A DNA stretch of 64,000 nt from Paramesorhizobium deserti (GTDB taxonomy: Bacteria > Pseudomonadota > Alphaproteobacteria > Rhizobiales > Rhizobiaceae): the NCBI RefSeq assembly GCF_001558695.1, contig NZ_LNTU01000034.1, forward strand, positions 434,001 through 498,000. Direction: 5' to 3'. The notes beneath the pieces are model-generated. The model was given only the letters and a program-made list of their open reading frames with translations. It did no database searches and was not told the DNA's origin. Of the stretch, positions 17,323 through 25,650 are shown piece by piece. Made by a program: the position numbers and the translations under genes. Numbering within the stretch: the first letter of the stretch is position 1; every line of letters starts with the position of its first letter.

Positions 17323-18192
17323 TTACCCCTTTACCGCGCCGAAGGTGAGGCCGGAGACCAGATGTTTCTGGATTATGAAGGTGAGGATGAGCGCCGGCAC
17401 GATCATGACGACGGCGAGCGCGCACATGCCGCGCCAGTCGATGGTGAACTCTGCGGTGTAGTCGAGAAGCCCGACCGGCAGCGTCTTGGAATTGACCGAG
17501 CGGGTGAGCTGCGAGGCGAGCGCATATTCGTTCCACGAGGTTAGGAAGGCGAAGATGCCGGCGGACGCGATGCCGGGACCGGCCAGCGGAAACTCCACCT
17601 GCCAGAAGGCCTGCCAGCGGGTGCAGCCGTCGATCTGCGCCGCCTCCGCCAGATCACGCGGCACCTGCCGGAAAAAGCCATCGATCAGCCAGATCGTGAA
17701 CGGCACGTTGAGCGCCACATAGGTCAGGATCAGCCCGAAATGCGTGTCGATGATGCCGAGGCGCGCATAGATCATGAACAGCGGCAGCGACAGCGCGATG
17801 CCCGGCACCGCACGGGTCAGCATGAAACCGAGGAAGATCGCCGACTTTCCCTTGAAGCGGAAGCGCGCGAAGGCATAGCCGCCGGCCATCCCGATAGCGA
17901 GCGCGATCAGCGTCGAGGTGACGGAGACGATGATGGAGTTGCGGAAATAATCCCACACCGGCACGCCGCCCGCGCCGATGCCGCTGAACATAGCGCGATA
18001 GGCGTCGAGCGACAGTTGCGTCGGGATCCACACCGGTGGCTTCGCCATGATCTCGACGGTCGGCCGCAGCGAACTCAGGATGATCCACACACCCGGCAGG
18101 CAGATGACGAACATCGCCAGGAAGAGGCCGATGAAATGCGCGATCTTCAGGAGGCGGCGCTGGACGCGATAGGAGCTGTTCTTGTCTTCCAT
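17323..18192 (-). CDS. Carbohydrate ABC transporter permease (MalG type)
   Basis: 289 residues from the ATG at 18192. Six predicted membrane segments, with a long periplasmic loop after the first (residues 35-95). The cytoplasmic EAA motif appears as [20 protein letters not shown] near residue 205. The C-terminus [11 protein letters not shown] is typical of the MalG/UgpE side. One base separates it from the stop codon of the next permease gene. Confidence 0.9.
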   Translation of the reverse strand: MEDKNSSYRVQRRLLKIAHFIGLFLAMFVICLPGVWIILSSLRPTVEIMAKPPVWIPTQLSLDAYRAMFSGIGAGGVPVWDYFRNSIIVSVTSTLIALAIGMAGGYAFARFRFKGKSAIFLGFMLTRAVPGIALSLPLFMIYARLGIIDTHFGLILTYVALNVPFTIWLIDGFFRQVPRDLAEAAQIDGCTRWQAFWQVEFPLAGPGIASAGIFAFLTSWNEYALASQLTRSVNSKTLPVGLLDYTAEFTIDWRGMCALAVVMIVPALILTFIIQKHLVSGLTFGAVKG

Positions 18193-18193
18193 C

Positions 18194-19087
18194 CTACCAC
18201 TCCGCTCCGATCTGCTGGCGCGCGGCGGCCAGTTTTCTGAAGAAATAGACGGTGAAAAGGATCGACAGCACGATCGAGACATAAGCCATGGCATTGGCCA
18301 CACCCATGCGCGCATCGCTGTAGGCCGTCCGTCCGACGAGCGTCCACAAAAGCTCGGTGCGCCCCGCCGGCCCGCCGTCGGTCATGATCTTGACGATGTC
18401 ATAGGCCCGCGCCACGTCGAGGGAGCGGATCGTCATGGCGATGAAGGCGAACGGCATGATGAATGGCCATGTGACATAGCGAAACGTCTGCCAGGGCGTG
18501 CAGCCATCGACCCGCGCCGCCTCCACCGGCTCCTGCGGCATGGCAAGAAGCCCGGCGAGGATCAGGATCGCGAAGACGGAGGTGGAGGACCAGACCTCGG
18601 CGACGATGATAGAAAAGAGCGCGAGGTTCCCGTTGATCAGCCACGGAATCGCCTGATCGGTCAGCCCCAGGGACTGCAGTGCGTTGTTCACGAGACCGAT
18701 ATTGTCGTTGAACATGAATTTGAACTGGAAGCCGACCAGAACAGGCGAAAACATCATCGGAAACATCATCAGCGTGCGTAAGAGCCGCTGCCCATGCGTC
18801 GCCTTGTTGACGAGCATGGCAAGCCCCAGCCCCAGGAACATCTCCGCGTTGAGCGCGATGGTGAGAAGCAGGATCGTGCGCCCGAACGCCACCCAGAAAT
18901 CCCAGTTGGAGAGCACGTTGATGTAATTGCGCAGGCCGATGAATGTCCACAGCGTCTCCGGTCGCGTCAGCCGGAACGGCGTGAAGCTGGAATAGAAGGA
19001 CAGAAGCAGCGGCAGAACAATGACCGCCACCAGCACGATGATCGCCGGAAGAAGCAGCAGGATCGGGGCTGGAAGTCTGAGTTTCAT
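18194..19087 (-). CDS. Carbohydrate ABC transporter permease (MalF type)
   Basis: 297 residues starting MKLRLPAPILLLLPAIIVLV, the first membrane segment. EAA motif as PVEAARVDGCTPWQTFRYVT near residue 195. Pairs with the MalG-type subunit encoded immediately downstream. A 238-base gap with two strong hairpins separates it from the binding-protein gene upstream. Confidence 0.9.
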   Translation of the reverse strand: MKLRLPAPILLLLPAIIVLVAVIVLPLLLSFYSSFTPFRLTRPETLWTFIGLRNYINVLSNWDFWVAFGRTILLLTIALNAEMFLGLGLAMLVNKATHGQRLLRTLMMFPMMFSPVLVGFQFKFMFNDNIGLVNNALQSLGLTDQAIPWLINGNLALFSIIVAEVWSSTSVFAILILAGLLAMPQEPVEAARVDGCTPWQTFRYVTWPFIMPFAFIAMTIRSLDVARAYDIVKIMTDGGPAGRTELLWTLVGRTAYSDARMGVANAMAYVSIVLSILFTVYFFRKLAAARQQIGAEW

Positions 19088-19182
19088 TTATAAGCCCTGC
19101 TCCTGATCGGCATGCGGCATGGATTCTGTCATTTGATCAAGCCGATCGACCGGCCGTGAAATACATCTCATCCGCCTGCCGG

Positions 19183-19318
19183 CACCTTCTCCCCGCACGC
19201 GGGGAGAAGGGAGAAGCGGCACCGTGCGGATTCCCCCTTGCAGCACCGCAGAAGGAAGACGTACCGACGTGGGCACCCCCTCGCCCCGCTTGCGGGGAGA
19301 GGGTAAGGGTGAGGGGCA
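19183..19318. repeat. Paired CTCCCC hairpin repeats between binding-protein and permease genes
   Basis: Two hairpins: CACCTTCTCCCCGCACGCGG continuing GGAGAAGG at 19183-19210, and at 19274-19318 a second based on CTCGCCCCGCTTGCGGGGAG, flanked by CACCCC and GGGTAAGGGTGAGGGGC. Sequences of this pattern are dispersed in many rhizobial genomes. In a binding protein-permease operon, such stems commonly stabilise the upstream message and reduce downstream expression. Confidence 0.7.
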
Positions 19319-19325
19319 GCGACGC

Positions 19326-20645
19326 TCAAAGCTTCCCCGCATCCTCGAGGATCTGCGTCGCCTTCTTCGCCGCGTCATCAAGCGCCTGCTTGGACGTCTT
19401 GTCGCCAAGAATAGCCGCCTGCAATTCCGGATAGACCGCGTTGGAGATCTCGATCCATTCCGCCAGCGGCGGCACGGGGAAGGCGTATTTCGAAGCTTCC
19501 TGGAAGGTCTTCAGCACTTCCGTGCGATAGGGATCATCCTTCGCCTCTTCGATATTGTATTCCCAGACGGCGGTGCGGGTCGGCAGCGGGCCGGCGGATG
19601 ATTCGAGCTTCTGGCTGTCCTCATTGGTCAGCCACCAGACGAGCGAGGCCGCCGCTTCCTTGTTGGCGCAGTTTTCGGTCACCGAGAACCCATGGAAGCC
19701 GGACCAGCCGGTGCGCTTGCCGGAGGAGCCCTTCGGCTGCACCTTGACGGCGACATTACCTGCCACCTTCGAGGCCTTGGGATCGTTGAAGAAGCTCGCC
19801 CAGCCCGGCCAGTCGAGATTGAGCGCGATGGAGCCCGAGGCAAAGCCTTGCCCGAGATCGTCCCAGAGATAATTGGTCGTACCCGCCGGTACCGCCTTGG
19901 CCTTATAGAGATTGACGAACCAGTCGAGTGCCTTGACGCCGGCTTCCGAGTTGAAGGCGGGCTTGCCATCGGCATCGATATATTCGCCGCCATCCGCCAC
20001 CAGCATTTCATAGAAGCGGCCGTTGATCGCCTCTTCCTTACCGGCGAACTGCGTACCGTAGAAGGTGGGCGGATTCGAGAAGAATTCGGCCTGCTTCGTT
20101 ACCTCGTCCCACGTATCGGGCGGCACGAGGTCTTCGCCGTATTTTTCCTTGTACGCCGTCTTCTTCGCGTCGTCCTCATAGAGGCTCTTCTGGTAATAGA
20201 GCGCCGAAACGTCAAACTGCGCCCGCGGCAGCATGACGAGCTTGCCGTCGAGCGTCGCCGCCTTGATGACGGAAGGCACGAAGGCGTCGATTTCCGTCTT
20301 CGGGATAAAGGGCGTCAGATCGGTATAGATGCCCGGATATTGCGGGGCGAAGGACGAATGGTTCGACCCCACGCACCAGTTCAAGCTGTTGGCGGCGATA
20401 TCCGACTTGATTTCCTTGTCCAGCTCGAAATGGTTCTTCTTCGAGAGAATGTTGACCTTCGCGCCGGTCAGCTTTTCCCATTCGCCGATGCGCTGGTAGA
20501 GCGCTTCATATTGCTGGCCGCCGATAAGCTTGGCATCGATCGTCTGTCCGTCAAACTTGCCGGGCAGATCCTGCGCCGATGCGCCGGTCCCCGCCAGCGC
20601 GACGACAATGGCTGCTGCCGAAACGGCAGTAAGCAATCTCTTCAT
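19326..20645 (-). CDS. Carbohydrate ABC transporter substrate-binding protein
   Basis: 439 residues from the ATG at 20645, preceded by AGGGAGGAAATC. A signal peptide of about 25 residues (ending GASAQ) leads into a family 1 extracellular solute-binding fold, with KLTGAKVNILSKKNHFELDK near residue 65 and LNLDWPGWASFF near residue 260. It binds the imported sugar in the periplasm. First gene of the reverse import operon and divergent from an IclR regulator, which makes it the most likely target of that regulator. Confidence 0.9.
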   Translation of the reverse strand: MKRLLTAVSAAAIVVALAGTGASAQDLPGKFDGQTIDAKLIGGQQYEALYQRIGEWEKLTGAKVNILSKKNHFELDKEIKSDIAANSLNWCVGSNHSSFAPQYPGIYTDLTPFIPKTEIDAFVPSVIKAATLDGKLVMLPRAQFDVSALYYQKSLYEDDAKKTAYKEKYGEDLVPPDTWDEVTKQAEFFSNPPTFYGTQFAGKEEAINGRFYEMLVADGGEYIDADGKPAFNSEAGVKALDWFVNLYKAKAVPAGTTNYLWDDLGQGFASGSIALNLDWPGWASFFNDPKASKVAGNVAVKVQPKGSSGKRTGWSGFHGFSVTENCANKEAAASLVWWLTNEDSQKLESSAGPLPTRTAVWEYNIEEAKDDPYRTEVLKTFQEASKYAFPVPPLAEWIEISNAVYPELQAAILGDKTSKQALDDAAKKATQILEDAGKL

Positions 20646-20809
20646 GATTTCCTCCCTTTGGCGACCGCTCCCCGATCCCCACCGCGCCCTCACATATGGA
20701 CGCTTCATTCATATGCAAACATTTAATTTATGGATCGTCAAGCGAGGAATTTACTTTTCGCGGAAACCGTTCTTCGTATATGAGTGAATGAATTTACAGG
20801 AGAGAGATC
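20646..20809. promoter_or_regulatory. Divergent control region of the ABC operon and iclR gene, with two TTCATTCA half-sites
   Basis: An AT-rich segment in a GC-rich setting. On the reverse strand TTGACG at 20736-20741 with TTGCAT 17 bases on makes a promoter candidate for the binding-protein gene. TTCATTCATATG at 20704-20715 overlies its -10/start region. The related inverted ATATGAGTGAATGAA at 20778-20792 lies just upstream of the iclR ribosome-binding site AGGAGAG. The two share TTCATTCA in opposite orientation, about 70 bases apart. Candidate IclR operators, by inference. Confidence 0.5.
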
Positions 20810-21589
20810 ATGGCCGACGACGAGGACAGCGAACGATACCGCGCGCCGGCGCTCGACAAGGGATTGGACATCCTAGAGCTTCTTGCCGGCATCGATGGTG
20901 GGCTGACCCAGGCCGAAATCGCCAAGGAGCTTGGCCGCAGCCCGAACGAGTTCTACCGCATGCTCGACCGACTGGTGCGCCGCGGCTATGTCACGCGGCT
21001 TGACAGCGACCGTTTTTCGCTGACCCTGAAGCTATTCGGCCTCGCGCAGCTGCACGCACCGGTGCGCCGCCTTGCCTCCTATGCCACGCCGATCATGCGC
21101 GAGTTGGCGATGAAGACCCGCCAGGCCAATCAGCTCGTGGTGTTCGACCGGGGTGCGGCGGTGGTCATCGCCCAGCAGGAAGCTCCGGATTATTGGGGGA
21201 TTTCGGTCCGCGTCGGCTCGCATATTGGCCTTTTCAACACGGGTTCCGGCCATGTGCTCCTCGCCTTCCGATCGCCGGACGAGCGCGCGATGATGATCTC
21301 GGAATATGAGCGCCGGATGGACGACACGGTTCAGCCGCAGGATTTCGACGCTCGCCTCGATACGATCCGTGAGCGCGGCTATGAAATCATGACCAGTGCC
21401 CAAATAGCAGGGGTCTATAATCTCTCGGCCCCTATTCTGGCACCCGACGGGCGGGCTCTCGCCGCCCTCACCTGCCCCTATATAACCCTCGTCAACGCAC
21501 CGAATGCGCCCGATATCGGACAGACCACGGAAATTCTGGTGAAGGCGGCAAAAGCGCTTTCGGAACTCGCCGGGGCGAAGACGCACTGA
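20810..21589 (+). CDS. IclR-family transcriptional regulator
   Basis: 259 residues; start set by AGGAGAGAG eight bases upstream. The N-terminal winged helix (residues 12-75: ALDKGLDILELLAGIDGGLT, then RSPNEFYRMLDRLVRRGYV) is followed by the IclR effector-binding domain with NTGSGHVLLAFRSPDE near residue 145 and YNLSAPILAPDG near 205. Family members sense small organic acids or aldehydes. Position between the ABC operon and the lactonase gene suggests it controls the deoxysugar cluster. Confidence 0.9.
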   Translation: MADDEDSERYRAPALDKGLDILELLAGIDGGLTQAEIAKELGRSPNEFYRMLDRLVRRGYVTRLDSDRFSLTLKLFGLAQLHAPVRRLASYATPIMRELAMKTRQANQLVVFDRGAAVVIAQQEAPDYWGISVRVGSHIGLFNTGSGHVLLAFRSPDERAMMISEYERRMDDTVQPQDFDARLDTIRERGYEIMTSAQIAGVYNLSAPILAPDGRALAALTCPYITLVNAPNAPDIGQTTEILVKAAKALSELAGAKTH

Positions 21590-21630
21590 AACAAGTCCGG
21601 GAAAAAAGAAGGCTGGGAGGAGAGCCTGAT

Positions 21631-22479
21631 ATGTTCATAGACACCCATCTCCACATCATTGACAAGCAGGCGCTCACCTATCCCTGGCTTGCCGATGTTG
21701 CCCCGCTCGATCGGGATTTTCTCTACCGGCAATATGCGCAGGAGGCGAAACGGGTCGGCATTGCCGCCGCTCTCCACATGGAAGTCGACGTTGCGCCTGA
21801 AGCAATTGATGCCGAGACCGACTATATCCGCGGCCTCTCGACCGAGCCCGACAGCCTGATCGTCGGCGCGATCTCCTCCTGCCGCCCCGAGGAGGCCGGT
21901 TTCCCGGCTTTTCTCGAGCGCAGACGAGCCGATCCCTTCATCAAGGGCTTTCGCCGCGTGCTGCACGTCATGCCCGACGAGCTCTCCGAAACGCCGCTCT
22001 TTCGCGAGAATGTGAAGCGGCTCGACGGCAGCGGCCTGACCTTCGACCTTTGCGTCCTGCCGCATCAGATCCCCCGCGCCACGGCGCTGGTTGATCTCGC
22101 CGCGGATACGCAATTCGTGCTCGACCATTGCGGCGTTCCGGCCATCGCGGCCGGCGAACGGCATCCATGGCAGGAGAATGTCGCTGAGATCGCAAGACGC
22201 CCCAATGTCGTTGCCAAGATATCAGGGGTCGTCGCCTATGCCGATGCCGGCACGTGGACGGTCGAAACCCTCTCACCCTATGTCGAGCATGTCGTCGACT
22301 GTTTCGGCTGGGACCGCGTCGTCTGGGGCAGCGATTGGCCGGTCTGCACGCTGGGTGGCGGGCTCGCCACATGGGCGGCTGCGACCCACGCACTCTTTGC
22401 CGGCGCAACCAGAGACGAACGACGCAAGCTGTTTTTTGAAAACGCCCGGAAACTCTGGAAGCTCGATCTGCCCGCCTGA
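21631..22479 (+). CDS. Amidohydrolase-family sugar lactonase, probable L-fuconolactonase
   Basis: 282 residues, RBS GGAGGAGAG upstream. Metal-dependent TIM-barrel of the amidohydrolase COG3618 group: DTHLHI at residues 4-9, DHCGVPA near 166 and the catalytic-aspartate motif VVWGSDWPVCTLGGG near 230. Relatives hydrolyse L-fucono-, L-rhamnono- or other sugar 1,4-lactones to the free acid, the step between the sugar dehydrogenase and the dehydratase. It follows the iclR gene by 41 bases in the same direction and probably shares its transcript. It ends 30 bases before the convergent rppH. Confidence 0.87.
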   Translation: MFIDTHLHIIDKQALTYPWLADVAPLDRDFLYRQYAQEAKRVGIAAALHMEVDVAPEAIDAETDYIRGLSTEPDSLIVGAISSCRPEEAGFPAFLERRRADPFIKGFRRVLHVMPDELSETPLFRENVKRLDGSGLTFDLCVLPHQIPRATALVDLAADTQFVLDHCGVPAIAAGERHPWQENVAEIARRPNVVAKISGVVAYADAGTWTVETLSPYVEHVVDCFGWDRVVWGSDWPVCTLGGGLATWAAATHALFAGATRDERRKLFFENARKLWKLDLPA

Positions 22480-22509
22480 TGAGGAAAGCAGGCGCTTATA
22501 TTGGGCGGC

Positions 22510-23034
22510 TTACGCGGCCAGATGCCGGAAAGCCGCCACGACCTTTTCATAGAGCTCGCGCTTGAAGGGGACAATCAGCGAGGGCAATTCCTCCATCGGC
22601 TTCCATGCCCAATCATCGAACTCCGCGGTGTGCCCGTCCGGCGGCGGGTTGATGGCGATCTCGCTTTCGTCGCCCTCGAAACGATAGGCGAACCATTTCT
22701 GCTTCTGCCCGCGATATTTTCCCTTCAACGCCACACCGACCAGATGCGGCGGCAGATCGTAATGGATCCAGTCCGGCGCCTCGGCGAGAAGCGAGACCCC
22801 GCGGATGCCGGTTTCCTCGTAGAGCTCGCGCCGCGCCGCCGGCTCGGCCTCCTCGCCCTTGTCGATACCGCCCTGCGGCATCTGCCAGAGCTGCACCGCC
22901 CCGTCCATCTCGTCACCCGGAATGATGATGCGCCGCCCGGCCCAGACAAGGCCGTCGCGGTTAAGCACCATGATGCCGACACAAGGCCGGTAAGGCAGCG
23001 TCTCGGGGGCTACCGGACCCTTGTTCTTTGCCAT
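22510..23034 (-). CDS. rppH: RNA pyrophosphohydrolase (Nudix)
   Basis: 174 residues from the ATG at 23034. The Nudix box runs from [20 protein letters not shown] to TGI, at about residues 54-76. Alphaproteobacterial RppH features include the N-terminal [19 protein letters not shown] and the C-terminal helix [13 protein letters not shown]. It removes pyrophosphate from 5' triphosphate ends of mRNA to start decay. Here it follows the polysaccharide deacetylase and ctpA genes in one reverse series. Some strains annotate the homologue ialB/invA. Confidence 0.92.
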   Translation of the reverse strand: MAKNKGPVAPETLPYRPCVGIMVLNRDGLVWAGRRIIIPGDEMDGAVQLWQMPQGGIDKGEEAEPAARRELYEETGIRGVSLLAEAPDWIHYDLPPHLVGVALKGKYRGQKQKWFAYRFEGDESEIAINPPPDGHTAEFDDWAWKPMEELPSLIVPFKRELYEKVVAAFRHLAA

Positions 23035-23066
23035 GGGAATTCTCCGACTGAAATGAGAAGCCTCTG

Positions 23067-24245
23067 CTAATCCCTTTCGGGATCGCGGACAAGCGCTGAA
23101 ACCGGCACGATCTCGATTCCCCGCGTCTTGGCCTCGTTCGCCCATGCAGCTACGGCATCGACGGTGACGGCGAAGGCCGAGCCGGTTCCGATCGCGCTCC
23201 CTTTGGCGCGGGCGATACGCTCCAGCTCGTCCAGTTTTTTGAGGATTTCGCCACGCTCCTGCACGGCATCGATGACAAGATCGGCGGCGGAAAATGGCGT
23301 CGCCTGTTGCATTGCCACCGTGTCCGCCTGGCTGCGCGCCGAGGTACCGTCGTCGAGATAGAGCAGCCCGCGCCTGCCGATCTCCTGCATCACCGGGGTC
23401 AGAGCCTCGGCATCCGCTGTGAACCGCGCCCCCATATAGTTCATCACGCCGGTATAATTGGTGATGCGTGACAAGGTCCAGAACAGGTCCGCCCTGTTCT
23501 TCTCGGCCCCGCCCTCGACCGTCAGCGTATGACGGCCGGGATCGACGCGCGGATAGTCGAAAGGTTCGAGCGGAACCTGCATCAGGATCTCATGACCGCT
23601 TTGGCGGGCCGCCTGCATCCATCGCTGCAGGCTGTTTCCCTGCGGCGCGAAGGCGAGCGTCACCTCGTCGGGAAGCTGACGGATCGCGCTCTGCGTGCCG
23701 GTCTGCGACAGGCCGAGACCGCCGATGACGATGGCGACACGCGCCCCGCGAGCGCCCGACCAACCTCTGCTATAGACGTCGAGAGGACGGAGGCCATCTG
23801 GCCCGCGTATCGGCAATGGTCCAAGCGCCGTATTCTCGATCAGTTCCGGATCAGGAAGATGCGCCACGCGCGGATCCTGACCCGTTTTCGAGGGATCGTT
23901 CACCACGATCTTACCGGATGATGCCGGCATATCCGGCGTCACCTTGATGATGGCGGGGCCCGGCGAGGAGCCGCTGCCTGGTGAAAGGGATTTGTTGCGC
24001 GCCTGCTGCGAAGGTGCATCGCCCCGCACCGTTGATCGCTCCGGAGACCTTGCTGCGACTTCGGTCGCCGAAGGCAGCGGCGGTGTACGGAACGAACTGT
24101 TGTTGCTGATGGAGAAAAAGCCAGCAGCGACGACAATGACAGCCAAGGCAGCAGAGGGGATGAACCAACGAAAAGCGCGGGAACGGCCGTTCCCGCGCTT
24201 ATCCTGATTTCTGTCCTGCCCAAGCGGGCTATGAAGGTCCGCCAT
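23067..24245 (-). CDS. Divergent polysaccharide deacetylase family protein
   Basis: 392 residues. A cytoplasmic basic head ([12 protein letters not shown]) precedes one membrane segment at about residues 28-46, then a proline/serine-rich linker to about 130, then the divergent deacetylase (COG2861) domain with [18 protein letters not shown] and [15 protein letters not shown]. It is a periplasmic, membrane-anchored protein of unclear substrate, usually encoded near ctpA and envC-like genes as here, which suggests a cell-envelope role. The coding sequence of the basic head contains a perfect 28-base palindrome at 24173-24200. Confidence 0.87.
   Translation of the reverse strand: MADLHSPLGQDRNQDKRGNGRSRAFRWFIPSAALAVIVVAAGFFSISNNSSFRTPPLPSATEVAARSPERSTVRGDAPSQQARNKSLSPGSGSSPGPAIIKVTPDMPASSGKIVVNDPSKTGQDPRVAHLPDPELIENTALGPLPIRGPDGLRPLDVYSRGWSGARGARVAIVIGGLGLSQTGTQSAIRQLPDEVTLAFAPQGNSLQRWMQAARQSGHEILMQVPLEPFDYPRVDPGRHTLTVEGGAEKNRADLFWTLSRITNYTGVMNYMGARFTADAEALTPVMQEIGRRGLLYLDDGTSARSQADTVAMQQATPFSAADLVIDAVQERGEILKKLDELERIARAKGSAIGTGSAFAVTVDAVAAWANEAKTRGIEIVPVSALVRDPERD
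24173..24200. repeat. Perfect 28-base palindrome inside the deacetylase coding sequence
   Basis: AAGCGCGGGAACGG joined directly to its exact reverse complement, with no spacer. It encodes KRGNGRSRA just ahead of the membrane anchor. It resembles none of the intergenic repeat families in this window. Confidence 0.85.
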
Positions 24246-24327
24246 GTTTCAGCCCACCGCCCCCGGCTGAACGGAAGCATGGCCCAATACCATGTTTCCG
24301 ATGTTCACTGGCCGAAGCCGGAAATGA

Positions 24328-25650
24328 TCAGTTCGGCACACCCTTGTTCGGATCGGGCGGAAAGGCCGCATTGGCCATCTCGCCGCGCAGAAGTTTATAG
24401 GCCTGGTTGAGCTGAACATCATCCTTCTGATCCGGCGGGACATAGGCCGCCGAACCCGAGCCCTTGTCGTCCTCATCGACGCCCTTGATATGGCCCTTGA
24501 GCTCGGATTCACCGCGCGTCACGTTCTGATCCTTGAACTCGTCCGGCAATGGCTGCTCGACGACGATATCCGGCGTGATGCCCTTGCCCTGGATCGACTT
24601 GCCCGACGGCGTGTAATAGAGCGCCGTTGTCAGCCGCAGCGATCCGTTTTCGCCGAGCGGTATAATCGTCTGCACCGATCCCTTGCCGAAGGACTGCGTC
24701 CCCAGAACCGTCGCACGCCGGTGATCCTGCAGGGCGCCCGCGACGATTTCGGACGCGCTGGCCGAGCCGCCATTGACGAGCACGATCAGCGGCTTGCCAT
24801 TGGTCAGGTCGCCCGGACGGGCATCAAAGCGGGTCACGTCCTGCGGATCGCGGCCGCGCGTCGAGACAACCTCGCCCTTGTCGAGGAAAGCATCGGAAAC
24901 CGCCACCGCCTGATCGAGAAGGCCACCGGGATTGAGGCGCAGGTCGAGCACATAGCCTTTCAGCTTGTCCGCCGGAACTTTCGACTGGATGTCCTTGATC
25001 GCCTTCTGCAGATCCTCATAGGTCTGTTCCGTGAAGGAAATCACGCGGAGATAGCCGATATCGTTCTCCACCCGGGAGCGCACGGCGCGCACCTTGACGA
25101 TATCGCGAACGATCTTGAGCTTGATCGGCTTGTCCACGCCCTGGCGAACCAGCGTCAGCTCGATCGGCGTATTGACCGGACCGCGCATCTTGTCGACGGC
25201 ATCGTTGAGGCTCATGCCGCGCACTTCGGTGCCGTCGATCTGGGAGATGAGATCGCCAGCCATCACGCCGGCCTTGGAAGCAGGCGTGTCATCGATGGGC
25301 GCGATCACCTTGACCAGATCGTTCTCCATGGTCACTTCGATGCCGAGACCGCCGAACTCGCCCTTCGTCTGCACACGCATGTCCTGTGCCGCCTCGGGAT
25401 TGAGATAGGAAGAATGCGGATCGAGCGAGGTCAACATGCCGTTGATCGCGTTTTCGATCAGCTTCTTGTCTTCCGGAGGCGTGACATATTGGGCACGGAC
25501 ACGCTCGAAGATATCGCCGAAAATCGCGAGTTGCTTATAGGTGTCGTTACCGGCCGCATTGGCCGAGGAAGCCGGGGCTCCCTGCACCACAACCATCGCC
25601 GAGGCTCCCAGAAGGGCGCCGGCGAAAAGAAGCGATAGTTTACGTATCAT
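24328..25650 (-). CDS. ctpA: C-terminal processing serine protease, S41 family
   Basis: 440 residues from the ATG at 25650, preceded by AAGGACC. Signal/anchor segment at residues 5-24, PDZ domain at about 95-185 (GEFGGLGIEV to PIKLKIV) and S41 catalytic domain after it. The nucleophile lies in GSASASE (295-301) and the catalytic lysine is K323 in SFGKGSVQ. The C-terminal 60 residues are low-complexity and acidic. It processes periplasmic proteins. The start overlaps the end of the EnvC-like gene by 11 bases, and in many bacteria these partners act together in cell-wall remodelling. Confidence 0.92.
   Translation of the reverse strand: MIRKLSLLFAGALLGASAMVVVQGAPASSANAAGNDTYKQLAIFGDIFERVRAQYVTPPEDKKLIENAINGMLTSLDPHSSYLNPEAAQDMRVQTKGEFGGLGIEVTMENDLVKVIAPIDDTPASKAGVMAGDLISQIDGTEVRGMSLNDAVDKMRGPVNTPIELTLVRQGVDKPIKLKIVRDIVKVRAVRSRVENDIGYLRVISFTEQTYEDLQKAIKDIQSKVPADKLKGYVLDLRLNPGGLLDQAVAVSDAFLDKGEVVSTRGRDPQDVTRFDARPGDLTNGKPLIVLVNGGSASASEIVAGALQDHRRATVLGTQSFGKGSVQTIIPLGENGSLRLTTALYYTPSGKSIQGKGITPDIVVEQPLPDEFKDQNVTRGESELKGHIKGVDEDDKGSGSAAYVPPDQKDDVQLNQAYKLLRGEMANAAFPPDPNKGVPN

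Noticed and set aside
4206-19318. CRISPR array among the repeated palindromes
   Set aside because: Repeats are few, unevenly spaced, in both orientations and lack unique spacers; no cas genes.
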